A stretch of DNA of 64,000 bases from JAFGUF01 sp040883315 (GTDB lineage Bacteria > Bacillota > Clostridia > Christensenellales > UMGS416), in NCBI GenBank assembly GCA_040883315.1, contig JBFLKU010000018.1:1-64000 (forward strand), written 5' to 3'. The notes beneath the pieces were generated by a model. That model was not told where the DNA came from. It ran no database searches and saw nothing but the letters and a program-made list of their open reading frames with translations. A program made the position numbers and the translations under genes. Position 1 is the stretch's first letter; every line of letters begins with the position of its first letter. Below are positions 25,225 to 34,503 of this stretch, one piece after another.

Positions 25225-26295
25225 TTATCCTTTTTCTATATGTTTATTCATAAATTCTATGAATTTGTTCCAATCATATCTGCTTAAAAAATGTTCGCCA
25301 TATCGCATATGATATCCAATTCTTCCTTCGTTAAAAACATCTCCTACAACTGGATATCTATCCTCCGCCAAAAATCCCTGCAGCCCCATTTTCTCATAAA
25401 TCTCGCTTGCAAGCAAGCACGAAATATATTCACTTTCAGGGTCTGCCCATATGTCTTTGCTGGCTGAGCACGTATAAAAAAGCCTTGGTGCCATTGCCGC
25501 CACCAGCTGATGCTGGTCAAATGGCATTTCATCTTCTCTGTCCATAAACTGCTGGTAGTTTTCGCAGAACCAATAGGGGAATTTGGTGCAAATGTCTTTT
25601 ACAGTTTCACCCCTTTTCCTTCGAGTGATAGCAGCACCGGAGCAACCAGAGTTGTTTGCAAATACTGCACAAAATCTATCATCCTGAACACAGCACCAAA
25701 GGGCAGTCTTACCCAGTCTGGAATGTCCTACACATGCTATACTTTTATGGTCTATATATGTTAGCGTCTGCACATAGTCCATCACTCTGGATAGCGCATA
25801 TGCCCAAATGCCATATTTCCCCCAAGTATCGCCATGCTCCGCTCTGGGGAACATTCCAGCCAGCTTGCTCTGCATGTCAAAATTGTCTTGCGAAATAATC
25901 TCATAATGAATTACTGCAAGTGCATATCCGGCATCTATAATTTCTTCTATTGGCGTTTCGTAGGATTCTTTGTATGTGTGAAAAGAAAGAAAAACAAAAA
26001 GCGGCACTTTATCTTCCGTATTTGGCGATACAATATCAAAAGGGAAAGAAAACTCTCCCTTTGGTGTATCAAAAGACAGCAGAATATTCCTATGTGTTGC
26101 CTTGCCTGCAAATGTTATTTTGTCCTCGCTCACCACTTTGCCAGCTGTTTTAGGCATATTGTATGGAGTATTGCCATACACATTTTCACTGAATATCTTT
26201 ATTATCTTTTTTCTGGATTCATCCCACTTTTCTGCAGATAAATCATCATCTAGCAAAGGCGGAATGCTCCTCCTTTTTATCTCCTCTTTTATCAT
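25225..26295 (-). CDS. CE15-like glucuronoyl esterase-type hydrolase
   Basis: Hydrolase of 356 aa, no signal peptide. ACVGHSRLGKTALWCC (about residues 186-201) holds the nucleophile serine in the G-x-S-R-x-G motif of carbohydrate esterase family 15; the following ANNSGCSGAAITRRKRGE is also typical of the bacterial group, as is YHMRYGEH with the likely catalytic histidine. CE15 enzymes cleave esters between glucuronic acid and alcohols. An intracellular form in a pectin operon may act on methyl-esterified uronate oligomers, which is inference. It sits between an oxidoreductase (10-base gap) and an acetyl esterase (4-base gap). Confidence 0.82.
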   Translation of the reverse strand: MIKEEIKRRSIPPLLDDDLSAEKWDESRKKIIKIFSENVYGNTPYNMPKTAGKVVSEDKITFAGKATHRNILLSFDTPKGEFSFPFDIVSPNTEDKVPLFVFLSFHTYKESYETPIEEIIDAGYALAVIHYEIISQDNFDMQSKLAGMFPRAEHGDTWGKYGIWAYALSRVMDYVQTLTYIDHKSIACVGHSRLGKTALWCCVQDDRFCAVFANNSGCSGAAITRRKRGETVKDICTKFPYWFCENYQQFMDREDEMPFDQHQLVAAMAPRLFYTCSASKDIWADPESEYISCLLASEIYEKMGLQGFLAEDRYPVVGDVFNEGRIGYHMRYGEHFLSRYDWNKFIEFMNKHIEKG

Positions 26296-26305
26296 AATAT
26301 ATTCC

Positions 26306-27592
26306 TTAATAGAATTTAATTAAATCATCAATCTTTATAGGCAGCCCGCTTGCTATAGATTTGTTTGCCGCAATACCTGTAAGTATCGACATTGCTCCCT
26401 GCACTTGGTCAGCCTCTCTTTTAAATTTATCAGGCGCAGGATTGCCAAATAAGGAATCCAGCATCACAGGGTCTCCTCCGCCGTGTCCGCCCTCTCCTGT
26501 CACTACGTCCACTTTGTATGCTTCATCAAACATTGGATATACTCGTATTTCGTGCTTTTCGGCGGCACCCTCCAGTTCAGATCTTCCACCTGCATTAATA
26601 TATACTTTTTCAACCACCTTATACTCTATCCTGCCCTTAGATCCGTTTATGCTCACCACGAATCCTTCCCAAGGCATATATGAATTCAATGAATATGTCA
26701 GTATTGCGTTTGTGTTGTATTTCACAGTGACACCCATAGTATCCTCTATGCTGATGCCGTCTCCAAATACGCTTAAGTCCCTTATATACCCACTGTCTGC
26801 TTCAGCATCCAGATATAGTCCTTTCAGTCTTTCATTGCTTTCTAAGTCAATTGCAAACGGGTCACCTTTTGCGGCTTCACTGCCATGTGCGCGATAATAA
26901 AAATCTTTCACTCCGCGTCTTTCAGCATTTTCTATGCCGTAAAAGTTTCTCTCGCCAAATGCGAACACTATCTTTGGCTGTGCGCCCAGCCAGAAATTCA
27001 CCAAGTCAAAATGGTGGGTTGATTTGTGCACCAATAGCCCACCGCTGTTGGATTTATTTCTGTGCCATCTTCTATAATAGTCTGCTCCATGTGTCGTATT
27101 CAGCAGCCATTCAAAATGAACAGAGAATACCTCTCCAATGGTGTCATTTTCTATCAGTTCTCTTATTTTTGTATTGTATGGTGCATATCTGTAGTTGAAT
27201 GTCACTCTCACTTTTTTGCCCGTTTCATTTGCAGTGTCCAGTATTGCCTGTGCTTTCACTTCATCAATGGTCATTGGTTTTTCTGTGATAACATCGCAGC
27301 CCAGCTCCAAAGCCCTGATTATATATCTATGATGTGTCCTATCAACGGATGTCACTATCACGCAGTCCGGCTTATGGTCTGCAATCATTTTGTCAAACTC
27401 CGTGTAGTTATATGTAGGCACAGCATTATATCCGAATTCCCCCACTAATGTCTTGTTTGTAAAGTCCATTCTTGTCTGGCTGACATCACATATTGCTGAA
27501 AGCTCACATGTGTCTTTATATGTTGTAGCTATTGCCGAATAGAACATTTTTGCTCTTCCGCCTGTTCCAACCTGTACATATTTCTTTTTCAT
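26306..27592 (-). CDS. Gfo/Idh/MocA-family oxidoreductase
   Basis: NAD(P)-dependent oxidoreductase of 428 aa. The Rossmann N-terminus reads VQVGTGGRAKMFY (dinucleotide-binding glycines), followed by DCVIVTSVDRTHHRYI and the family motif EKPMTI near residue 115 with the catalytic lysine. The C-terminal domain includes GGLLVHKSTHHFDLVNFW. The length and the motif with K-S-T-H-H-F-D resemble a clostridial group near sugar-acid clusters, and distantly GH109. The start at 27592 uses a GAGGT site; a longer frame to 27607 lacks one. It probably oxidises or epimerises a sugar derived from pectin side chains. Confidence 0.9.
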   Translation of the reverse strand: MKKKYVQVGTGGRAKMFYSAIATTYKDTCELSAICDVSQTRMDFTNKTLVGEFGYNAVPTYNYTEFDKMIADHKPDCVIVTSVDRTHHRYIIRALELGCDVITEKPMTIDEVKAQAILDTANETGKKVRVTFNYRYAPYNTKIRELIENDTIGEVFSVHFEWLLNTTHGADYYRRWHRNKSNSGGLLVHKSTHHFDLVNFWLGAQPKIVFAFGERNFYGIENAERRGVKDFYYRAHGSEAAKGDPFAIDLESNERLKGLYLDAEADSGYIRDLSVFGDGISIEDTMGVTVKYNTNAILTYSLNSYMPWEGFVVSINGSKGRIEYKVVEKVYINAGGRSELEGAAEKHEIRVYPMFDEAYKVDVVTGEGGHGGGDPVMLDSLFGNPAPDKFKREADQVQGAMSILTGIAANKSIASGLPIKIDDLIKFY

Positions 27593-27618
27593 AATGTTTA
27601 ACCTCACTAATTATGTAA

Positions 27619-28563
27619 TTAAAAAAATTCTAGCAGTCTAAAGCCATATACTAAAAATAGCATGCTGATTAATGATAAAATTGTCGTAAATGTCACTATC
27701 TCTCCTGCAAGCTCGTCGTCCCCGCCGTATGCACTGGTAATGGGATATGAGCTCACAGAGCTAGGTGTTGCAAAGCAGCACATCAGAGCCATCAGAGATA
27801 TACCTCTGAATCCGATAATAAATGCACCTATGCTGACTGCCACAAGTGGTATAAATACCAGCTTTGTCAGCACACTCCACGTGATAGCTTTTCTATTTTT
27901 CTTCAAGTTTTTAAATCCGAATGTAGTGCCCAATGTCAAGAAAGACAAAGGCGTCGCTATTGAACCAATTGATTTAACAGGAGAAAAAAGCATGGTCGGC
28001 AAATGAATTGACAATGCCTGCATGCCTATTCCCAGTGCAGCTGCTATTATGAAAGGATTTTTCAGTACAGAAAGCACCACCTTCATGGGGTGTGTCTTTT
28101 CTTCTCCTATGTTTCGAGATACAATTATGGCTGTCACTGCATTTTGCAGCAAAATAAAAGGGCTAAGCATTATGATAACATCATATGCCGCAGCTTCTCC
28201 CAATATCCCTAGCGCCAGCGGAAAACCGTAAACTGCCGTGTTTGCTCTGCAGGTGCAAAGCAGTATCGCCATTTGCCTACGCTTGTCTTTCACGATTTTA
28301 GGCACAAGTATCAGCAGCGTTACCAGCATAAAAACACCAAAGCCTAGTACAAAAGATGTGAAATCCCATCTTAGTCCGTTTTTAATGTCCCCTAAGTAAA
28401 CTTTTGAAAAGATGAAGCATGGCATAATAACTTTTGAAAAAAGTCTGTTTATCGCCGTCTGCTCACCATCCTTAATTATCGACAGCTTCTTTGCGAGCAT
28501 TCCAATAAGTAGCATAGCCAAAAGAGGAAATATTACCCCAAAAGAAGATATGAATAAATCCAT
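27619..28563 (-). CDS. AEC-family transporter (auxin efflux carrier-like)
   Basis: Membrane carrier of 314 aa with about ten helices arranged as two repeats. LLIGMLAKKLSIIKDGEQTAINRL and the proline/serine-rich break near residue 285 (CCFATPSSVSSYPI) are typical of AEC proteins, which move organic acids such as malate or other carboxylates. In this operon it may export an acidic end product or import a sugar acid. It is 40 bases after GH105 and 26 bases before the oxidoreductase. AGGAAGGA precedes the ATG. Confidence 0.88.
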   Translation of the reverse strand: MDLFISSFGVIFPLLAMLLIGMLAKKLSIIKDGEQTAINRLFSKVIMPCFIFSKVYLGDIKNGLRWDFTSFVLGFGVFMLVTLLILVPKIVKDKRRQMAILLCTCRANTAVYGFPLALGILGEAAAYDVIIMLSPFILLQNAVTAIIVSRNIGEEKTHPMKVVLSVLKNPFIIAAALGIGMQALSIHLPTMLFSPVKSIGSIATPLSFLTLGTTFGFKNLKKNRKAITWSVLTKLVFIPLVAVSIGAFIIGFRGISLMALMCCFATPSSVSSYPITSAYGGDDELAGEIVTFTTILSLISMLFLVYGFRLLEFF

Positions 28564-28603
28564 TTAAAGTCCTTCCTAAGTCTATATTCTTTATCTATTT
28601 ATT

Positions 28604-29731
28604 CTAATATAGGCTCTCTGCATAGCAATATAAAAACGGCGCTATTCCTTTTGCTTCGTTCTCTACTATAGGCTCCGACATATAATACTCTATCGTCCCG
28701 TCTCTACGTTTATTTCCCTGTGGCCCAAGCCCTGCCACCAGACATATGCCTCCAAGCGATAGGCTGCCATCCACTTCTTTCAGATATTTTCTGCAGATAC
28801 TTTCAAATAATTTTTGCCCGATATCTTTCCATTTTTCGTCGGTGTGTTTCAGCCTTGCAGACTTCATCATGGCATACCCTATCAGTGCACTTCCACTTGT
28901 TTCCGGATAATTTCCATCCTTTTTAGGATAGTCCACTACCTGCATGAACATTCCAGAATCTTTATCTAAATACGGTAAAATTCCATCAAATATCTCTGAA
29001 AGTTGATTCTTTAAGAATTTTTTTTCATCCTGCAATTCGTCTGGATACGCTTCCAGCACATCTGCCAATGCTGCAGCAAACCATCCTATTGCACGGAGCC
29101 ATGCATTTGGCGATTGTCCGTTTTCCTTCGCCCAAAATACTTCTCCGCTTGCATCATAGGCGTGAATATACAGCTTCTTTTGCTCGTCAAACATAAGCTC
29201 TCTCACATTTTTAAACTGCATATATATGTCTTCATATTCGCTGCCAATTCCAAAATATTTTTCATATCTGCATCGAAATACCTGTGCCATATAAAGCCCA
29301 TCAAGCCATATTTGATTTGGGTATATCAGCTTATGCCAGTAGTTGCCTGTATTGGTTCTTGGCTGGCTTTTCAGCTGAGATAGCAAGGATTTAATTGCTT
29401 TAAAGTATTTTTCTTCTTTACCGATTCTGTATACATCAATCAATGCATTGCCGCTGAAAACATTGTCTAGATTATAGTCTTCTTCTTTATATCCTACCAG
29501 TTTTCCGTCATCTCCAACTAAGCCGGATATAAATTCATGCACAAAGTCAAAATATCTGCTTTCACCTGTCTGCTCATACATCCTTAAAAGTGCAGTCATC
29601 ATGCAGCCGTCAATATAATTCCATTTCGGCTTTTCTCCGCTTCTCAATCTTTCAATATTCCAAACAGGGCAATCAGGGGTGGACTCTGCCAAAAGCTTAT
29701 TAATATATTTTTCTATTATTTCGATTTTCAT
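28604..29731 (-). CDS. GH105/GH88-type unsaturated rhamnogalacturonyl hydrolase
   Basis: Cytoplasmic enzyme of 375 aa with an (alpha/alpha)6-barrel. WNYIDGCMMTALLRMY, PNQIWLDGLYMAQVF and NAWLRAIGWFAAALADVLE are the characteristic GH105 repeats; the aspartate in WLDGLYMA is the expected general acid. YteR-type enzymes remove the unsaturated galacturonyl residue left by rhamnogalacturonan or pectate lyases. The start ATG abuts the stop of the GH28 gene exactly, so the two are coupled. The product, 4,5-unsaturated galacturonate, would be the substrate of KdgF at 54353-54685. Confidence 0.93.
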   Translation of the reverse strand: MKIEIIEKYINKLLAESTPDCPVWNIERLRSGEKPKWNYIDGCMMTALLRMYEQTGESRYFDFVHEFISGLVGDDGKLVGYKEEDYNLDNVFSGNALIDVYRIGKEEKYFKAIKSLLSQLKSQPRTNTGNYWHKLIYPNQIWLDGLYMAQVFRCRYEKYFGIGSEYEDIYMQFKNVRELMFDEQKKLYIHAYDASGEVFWAKENGQSPNAWLRAIGWFAAALADVLEAYPDELQDEKKFLKNQLSEIFDGILPYLDKDSGMFMQVVDYPKKDGNYPETSGSALIGYAMMKSARLKHTDEKWKDIGQKLFESICRKYLKEVDGSLSLGGICLVAGLGPQGNKRRDGTIEYYMSEPIVENEAKGIAPFLYCYAESLY

Positions 29732-31279
29732 CTATTGCTCCGTAATTTCGCTAACATTTTGGGTTATCACTTTTTCACCTACCGCACCAGATATATCAAT
29801 ATTCGAAAGCTTCACTTTCTTAACGTTATTAAAATATAGCCCAAGCTTAGTGCATTCTTCAATATCCGACATCATTGCAGGATGACCGTATTCTGCATCT
29901 TGCCTAAATGCTATTTTCACATTCTCTATTTGTATCTCCTCTATGGGCTGCTCGGGCAATCCGTAGAAAAACCCAGCTGCCACAGAGCAGCCATTGCACA
30001 CCATATTCCTGAAGTAAAATCTGCCCAGATACGGTGTCCTATCATCCACCGGCAGTGGACTTTTGTTTTGAACATACCCGCTTTTTCCATCAGGGTCGCA
30101 AAAATAATACATATTCACAACCAGCGGTGTCAGCACTCCGTCCATAATAATATTTTCAAATGTTATGCCGTCAATCACAGCATCTTTTCCCCTGCCTCTT
30201 CGCGTTTTTATTCGAAGCCCTCTGTCTGTATTTTTAAATAAGCACTGTGTCACGGACAAATCCTTCACACCGCCGCTCATCTCGCTGCCCAGCACCACAG
30301 CACCATGCGCATACTCCATCAAGCAGTTTCTGATTGTATGATTTGATGCAGGGATATTTTTGGCTTTTCCTTCATACATTTTGCCAGATTTTATTGCTAT
30401 GGCATCGTCGCCCACAGAAAAGTGTGCACCGATTATCTCGACTCTATCACATGATTCAGGGTTGCATCCATCTGTATTCGGTGAATCCTTCGGAGCAATA
30501 ATTTTTATATCATAAAACCCTAAATCAGTGGAATTATAAGGATGCAGGTGCCAACATGGAGAGTTTTTAAATGTTACTCCGCTGACAAAAATATTTCTGC
30601 ATTTATTTGTGAAAAATATTTTAGGGCGCGCTATTTTTCTTTGTTTTGGGTTTATCCACCATGTGGAATTCTGTGCATTGCCATCCACTATGCCTTCGCC
30701 CACTATATGAATATCATGTGCATGATATGCAGATAAAAGAGACTGATGAGAAGCAACAGGGCAGCCTTCCCAACTGACACATTCCAGTTTTTTGCCGTCT
30801 TGGCTGCTTGGCACTTCACCCGGCAATACGGAATAGTCGTCTTCATCCATGCTCCCCAGCAATACTGCATCTTTCATAATCTCTATTGTTATATTGCTTT
30901 TTAGGGTAATTGGTGAAATATGATATATCCCAGCTGGTATCTGCACTCTGCCGTTTTCTGGGCAGGTATTCACAGCCAGCTGTATTGCTTTTGTGTCGTC
31001 TTTTTTGCCGTCGCCAACAGCATAAAAATCCAGCACATTAATACAGCAGCTTTCCTTTTTAGTATTAAAAATGTTAGATTCTTCGGATAAATTTATTTTT
31101 ATTTCGTATTCTGTGTCCGGATTCAAATTATATATAGAGAACACATTTGTGTCCACATTCTCCAGCGCCATCTTTTCGTTTAAATAAACATTGTATTTCT
31201 GCGGTGAATTTAAGCACATATCGTTCTCAATCTCGAAAACGGCAGAACAGGATGATACGTATATTTTTTTAATTTTCAT
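29732..31279 (-). CDS. GH28 polygalacturonase, intracellular
   Basis: Pectin-degrading hydrolase of 515 aa. About residues 1-80 form a fibronectin-like or jelly-roll N-domain, and the rest a right-handed beta-helix starting at VLDFYAVGDGKKDDTKAIQLAV. All four GH28 motifs are present: SPNTDGCNP, VGDDAIAIKSG, AHGAVVLGSE (the HG motif) and RIKT. No signal peptide is present once the start is placed at 31279 with its AGAGGC site; the longer frame to 31372 would place a false hydrophobic leader in the upstream gene. It probably trims imported oligogalacturonides or rhamnogalacturonides. It overlaps the upstream membrane gene by 11 bases. Confidence 0.92.
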   Translation of the reverse strand: MKIKKIYVSSCSAVFEIENDMCLNSPQKYNVYLNEKMALENVDTNVFSIYNLNPDTEYEIKINLSEESNIFNTKKESCCINVLDFYAVGDGKKDDTKAIQLAVNTCPENGRVQIPAGIYHISPITLKSNITIEIMKDAVLLGSMDEDDYSVLPGEVPSSQDGKKLECVSWEGCPVASHQSLLSAYHAHDIHIVGEGIVDGNAQNSTWWINPKQRKIARPKIFFTNKCRNIFVSGVTFKNSPCWHLHPYNSTDLGFYDIKIIAPKDSPNTDGCNPESCDRVEIIGAHFSVGDDAIAIKSGKMYEGKAKNIPASNHTIRNCLMEYAHGAVVLGSEMSGGVKDLSVTQCLFKNTDRGLRIKTRRGRGKDAVIDGITFENIIMDGVLTPLVVNMYYFCDPDGKSGYVQNKSPLPVDDRTPYLGRFYFRNMVCNGCSVAAGFFYGLPEQPIEEIQIENVKIAFRQDAEYGHPAMMSDIEECTKLGLYFNNVKKVKLSNIDISGAVGEKVITQNVSEITEQ

Positions 31280-31766
31280 TTTTCTGTGCCTCTTTTTTAA
31301 ATAGCCTTTTGACAAGCAAAAACAGCATATCATATGACATACAAAAAACACCAAATAAAATGGGCTCAGCACCTAGTACTACAGAAGTTTCAGGAAGATA
31401 CTTAATTTGTATTATTGCAGCATTTATAAAATGATAAGTATATGCAACTATAAACGATAAAATTATGCCGTATAATACGTTGAGCAAGAAACTAGCAAAA
31501 TTCTTTTTGGGAAACATCATAAAGATGCTGTATTCATTTCCCACATGCTCCATACCATGAAAAATTCTATTTACCATCAAGTCTGTAATCGTACCAAGCA
31601 CCAAGCCTATTACTAAAGCCAAATCCAATTGATCTGTAGTATTCAAAAAAAGTCCCCAGCCAACAAAGAAATATACCGCTCCGGCAAACCAGAACTTGAT
31701 AAGCACTGCTTTTAGCCATGTAGGCAATTTCCTTTTTTTCTTCACTACAAATTCTTTATTCTCCAA
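31269..31766 (-). CDS. Small membrane protein of unknown function (165 aa)
   Basis: Not recognised. The protein has four hydrophobic helices (about residues 22-42, 50-66, 88-112, 130-152) and a basic N-terminus with KKKRK. The start codon is TTG at 31766, well placed after GAGGAG. TDLMVNRIFHGMEHVGNEYS between helices two and three is notably polar. It is third of the pair-wise small membrane genes that surround the MsmX-type ATPase at 32336-33406, and overlaps the GH28 gene by 11 bases. A role as an accessory to the sugar transporter is inference from position only. Confidence 0.75.
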   Translation of the reverse strand: MENKEFVVKKKRKLPTWLKAVLIKFWFAGAVYFFVGWGLFLNTTDQLDLALVIGLVLGTITDLMVNRIFHGMEHVGNEYSIFMMFPKKNFASFLLNVLYGIILSFIVAYTYHFINAAIIQIKYLPETSVVLGAEPILFGVFCMSYDMLFLLVKRLFKKEAQKNEN

Positions 31767-31776
31767 TGTTTTCTCC

Positions 31777-32331
31777 TCACCAGTTCAGCTCGTCCTCATC
31801 AGGAAATTCATCATATATTGAAACATCATCAATGATGTTGGAATCGTCTACGTCATATCTTGTAGTGTCTATTTGCAGCAAAGCCTTGTGATAAAGAGGC
31901 TTTAGCAAAATGACCAGCAGAGCAAACCCCAAAGACACCAGATGAATCATTGTCATGTTCATAGATTTTGCAATATCCGGCGTAATAGGCACAGGGCTTT
32001 CCCTGAGCGTAGTTTCGTAGAACATTTCTTTCAGATATAATACTCCGAAAAGAACCTGAATCAATATTATTGCTATAGCAACTATAAGCATTCCTTTGTG
32101 CACTTTTCCTCCCGAATATGCATTGATGTATGAAAAAATCGCCAACATAGAAGATAGAGTTATTATGAAAACATATAGTGCAGTAATATTTGCATTTACA
32201 TACATAGATGCATTCGAATGCTCCGTGAGACTAAACGTATAAATAATACAGCATATAACCAGTATTACCAAAGGAATCCTCTGCGGCGCTCTTTTAAGAT
32301 TAACTATTTGTTTGCGTAAAAAGTCTTTCAT
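31777..32331 (-). CDS. Small membrane protein of unknown function (184 aa)
   Basis: Not recognised. It has four predicted helices (about residues 18-35, 45-66, 80-100, 128-148) and an acidic C-terminal tail rich in Asp and Glu (residues 160-184). It lies 4 bases after the MsmX-type ATPase gene and 10 bases before the next membrane gene. GAGGGTGAG precedes the ATG. The acidic tail may contact a cytoplasmic partner. Confidence 0.75.
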   Translation of the reverse strand: MKDFLRKQIVNLKRAPQRIPLVILVICCIIYTFSLTEHSNASMYVNANITALYVFIITLSSMLAIFSYINAYSGGKVHKGMLIVAIAIILIQVLFGVLYLKEMFYETTLRESPVPITPDIAKSMNMTMIHLVSLGFALLVILLKPLYHKALLQIDTTRYDVDDSNIIDDVSIYDEFPDEDELNW

Positions 32332-32335
32332 TTTC

Positions 32336-33406
32336 TCACCCTCTTATTGTAAGGCCTGTTTCGGCATCAAAATAGTGCATTTTCTCTTTATTAAAGCTAA
32401 CTCCTATTTTGTCCCCTGTCTTGCAGTCCAGCCATCCTTTAAACTTGCACATCACTCTTTTTTTGCCGATGTTTCCATCCACCAAAGTATGCTGCCCTAG
32501 ATTTTCATTCGTTCTTACGACCAGTTCCATCTCGTCACCTTGTCTAATATTTTCAGGACGAACACCCATGTATATTATTTTATCTATATGGTTTATAAGC
32601 AGCCTTTTTTGTCTTTCATCTGCTTTTACTATTATATCACCATTTCTTATTGAGCAGTCTTCCAAAACACGCATTTTAATTAAATTCATAGGAGGAAGGC
32701 CTATAAAGCTTGCTACAAACATATTTTCAGGAGAGTCATACAAATCAATGGGCTTGCCTATCTGCTGTACGAATCCTTTATCCATAACCACCATTCTGTC
32801 TGCCAATGTCAATGCCTCTATTTGGTCATGGGTCACATAAACAATAGTTGCACCCAGTCTGTTGTGCAGAAGCTTCAGCTCTCTGCGCATAGAATCCCTA
32901 AGCTTCGCATCCAGATTGGAAAGAGGCTCATCAAATAAGAATACCTTGGGCTCTCTCACTATTGCACGCCCCACAGCAACACGCTGCCTTTGTCCGCCGG
33001 ATAGATGTTTTGGTTTTTTGTTCAGCTGGTCTGTCAGACCAAGTATTTTTGCCGCATTCATCACCTTTTCGTGTATTTCATCCTCGCGCACTTTTCTCAG
33101 CATCAGGCTAAATCCCATGTTTTCATACACTGTCATATGTGAATATAATGCATAGTTTTGAAACACCATAGCGATGTCTCTATCCTTTGCCGCCATGTCC
33201 GTCACGTCTTTATCGTCTATGTATACTTTCCCGCCAGTTATCTCCTCAAGTCCAGCAATCATCCTTAGGGTTGTGGACTTTCCGCATCCGGATGGACCAA
33301 CGAGAACAACAAACTCTCCGTCATTAATATCCATATTAAAATCATATACAGCCTGTACTTGATTGTCATATATTTTGTGAATTGCATCCAATTTCAATCC
33401 AGCCAT
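32336..33406 (-). CDS. MsmX/UgpC-type sugar ABC transporter ATPase (copy B)
   Basis: Cytoplasmic ATPase of 356 aa driving CUT1 sugar importers. Walker A GPSGCGKSTTLRMIAGLE, signature HLSGGQRQRVAVGRAIV, Walker B VFLFDEPLSNLDAKLR and H-loop YVTHDQIEALTLADR are intact. The C-terminal third is the MalK-type regulatory OB domain (IYMGVRPENIRQGDE). A second ATPase of the same type is encoded in this operon at 39254-40372. The copies clearly differ in the OB domain, so they are old paralogues. This copy is embedded among four small membrane proteins. Confidence 0.93.
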   Translation of the reverse strand: MAGLKLDAIHKIYDNQVQAVYDFNMDINDGEFVVLVGPSGCGKSTTLRMIAGLEEITGGKVYIDDKDVTDMAAKDRDIAMVFQNYALYSHMTVYENMGFSLMLRKVREDEIHEKVMNAAKILGLTDQLNKKPKHLSGGQRQRVAVGRAIVREPKVFLFDEPLSNLDAKLRDSMRRELKLLHNRLGATIVYVTHDQIEALTLADRMVVMDKGFVQQIGKPIDLYDSPENMFVASFIGLPPMNLIKMRVLEDCSIRNGDIIVKADERQKRLLINHIDKIIYMGVRPENIRQGDEMELVVRTNENLGQHTLVDGNIGKKRVMCKFKGWLDCKTGDKIGVSFNKEKMHYFDAETGLTIRG

Positions 33407-33411
33407 CTAAA

Positions 33412-33852
33412 TTATCCTCCCACTCTGGCATCATCATCAATTTTGCTCAGTATTTTGCTGTTTATCGTGGCATTTAGCCCTGCAAAAACCAAAGCACCGC
33501 CTGATACTAGAAGCCAGACTACAATCAATATATATTTTCTTCCTACCAGCATCTCAAGGTTTTTGAAATGTGCTGGCAGCCAAAGTACTCTAACGATTTG
33601 AGCCAAACCAAGGAGAACAGCATATACATTCCACTTTTTTTCATATAGTTTCAGCTTTTCGCTTGCTAAAAATGCTATCATCATAAAAATGATGTTTATC
33701 AGCACATCAGCGCCTATCACTGCATCAGGCACTATGTCTCTATTTGTGTATATACTCACGAAATATACTATATTAAAAATTATTCCGAATATGCATAACC
33801 AATAGGACAATTTATCGGACTGATATCTCATTATTTCCGAGTTTCTATTCAT
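33412..33852 (-). CDS. Small membrane protein of unknown function (146 aa)
   Basis: Not recognised. Four hydrophobic helices are visible (about residues 17-36, 46-66, 76-96, 108-128), with short polar ends. It is 3 bases after the 188-aa membrane gene and 5 bases before the ATPase gene, with an AGGAG site. Small size, four helices and the position beside an MsmX-type ATPase are shared with its neighbours. Confidence 0.75.
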   Translation of the reverse strand: MNRNSEIMRYQSDKLSYWLCIFGIIFNIVYFVSIYTNRDIVPDAVIGADVLINIIFMMIAFLASEKLKLYEKKWNVYAVLLGLAQIVRVLWLPAHFKNLEMLVGRKYILIVVWLLVSGGALVFAGLNATINSKILSKIDDDARVGG

Positions 33853-33855
33853 TTC

Positions 33856-34422
33856 CTAGGCTCCTTTCTCCTGCATTTTTTCTTTCCTCATGTTCACGCT
33901 TTTCCATATCAAATTCGCTATTATGCCACCTGCAAGAGCAAACAAAACATATGATAGTACAATTCCGAAATCCAGCATAAAGGTAGAATCAACAAATCTT
34001 AGCTTAAGCATCTCTGTTATTTCTTTCATTCTTTCAAAGTCTATTTCTAAATATTTTTGCCTTATGTAAAGTGCGTTTACCAAAATAGATGCACCTAGAT
34101 AGCCGGCAAATCCGGCAAAAACTACTGATGTTATGTAGTTTGATACATAATACAATCTTCTTCTATGTGTAAGAACCGCAAACATGAATATGCACAAAAC
34201 AAATTGTATTGCAGCATCTCTTAGCAGTATCTTATTAAAAGGTTGTATTTGATAATATAAATCTGCGCCTTCTACATAAAGCAGACTACTGTTAGGGTCC
34301 GAATGATAGTTTAGGCTGTATAAATCTGTAGCAAAGCCAAGAGCATACAAAAACGATATACTTGCCAGCACTAATGCTGAAAATATTATGAACTTTTGAT
34401 AAACCATTTGTCTCTGTTTCAT
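33856..34422 (-). CDS. Small membrane protein of unknown function (188 aa)
   Basis: Not recognised. It has four predicted helices (about residues 10-32, 64-84, 92-116, 148-172), an outer loop of about 30 residues after the first helix (LYSLNYHSDPNSSLLYVEGA) and a basic C-terminus. It follows the binding-lipoprotein gene by 81 bases, across a terminator-like hairpin, so it may be made in lower amounts than the binding protein. Confidence 0.75.
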   Translation of the reverse strand: MKQRQMVYQKFIIFSALVLASISFLYALGFATDLYSLNYHSDPNSSLLYVEGADLYYQIQPFNKILLRDAAIQFVLCIFMFAVLTHRRRLYYVSNYITSVVFAGFAGYLGASILVNALYIRQKYLEIDFERMKEITEMLKLRFVDSTFMLDFGIVLSYVLFALAGGIIANLIWKSVNMRKEKMQEKGA

Positions 34423-34439
34423 GGGAACCTCATATTCTT

Positions 34440-34478
34440 TTAAAATACGTAAAAGGGATGAGTACCCCTTTTACGTAT
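34440..34478 (-). terminator. Intra-operon hairpin after the binding-protein gene
   Basis: ATACGTAAAAGGG (34445-34457) pairs perfectly with 34466-34478 around an 8-base loop; on the minus strand TTTT follows. It lies 25 bases past the stop of the 720-aa lipoprotein within the long operon. It is probably a partial terminator or 3-prime stabiliser that raises binding-protein levels over downstream genes. Confidence 0.7.
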
Positions 34479-34503
34479 ATAGTCTTTTTAGTCGAACTTG
34501 CTA

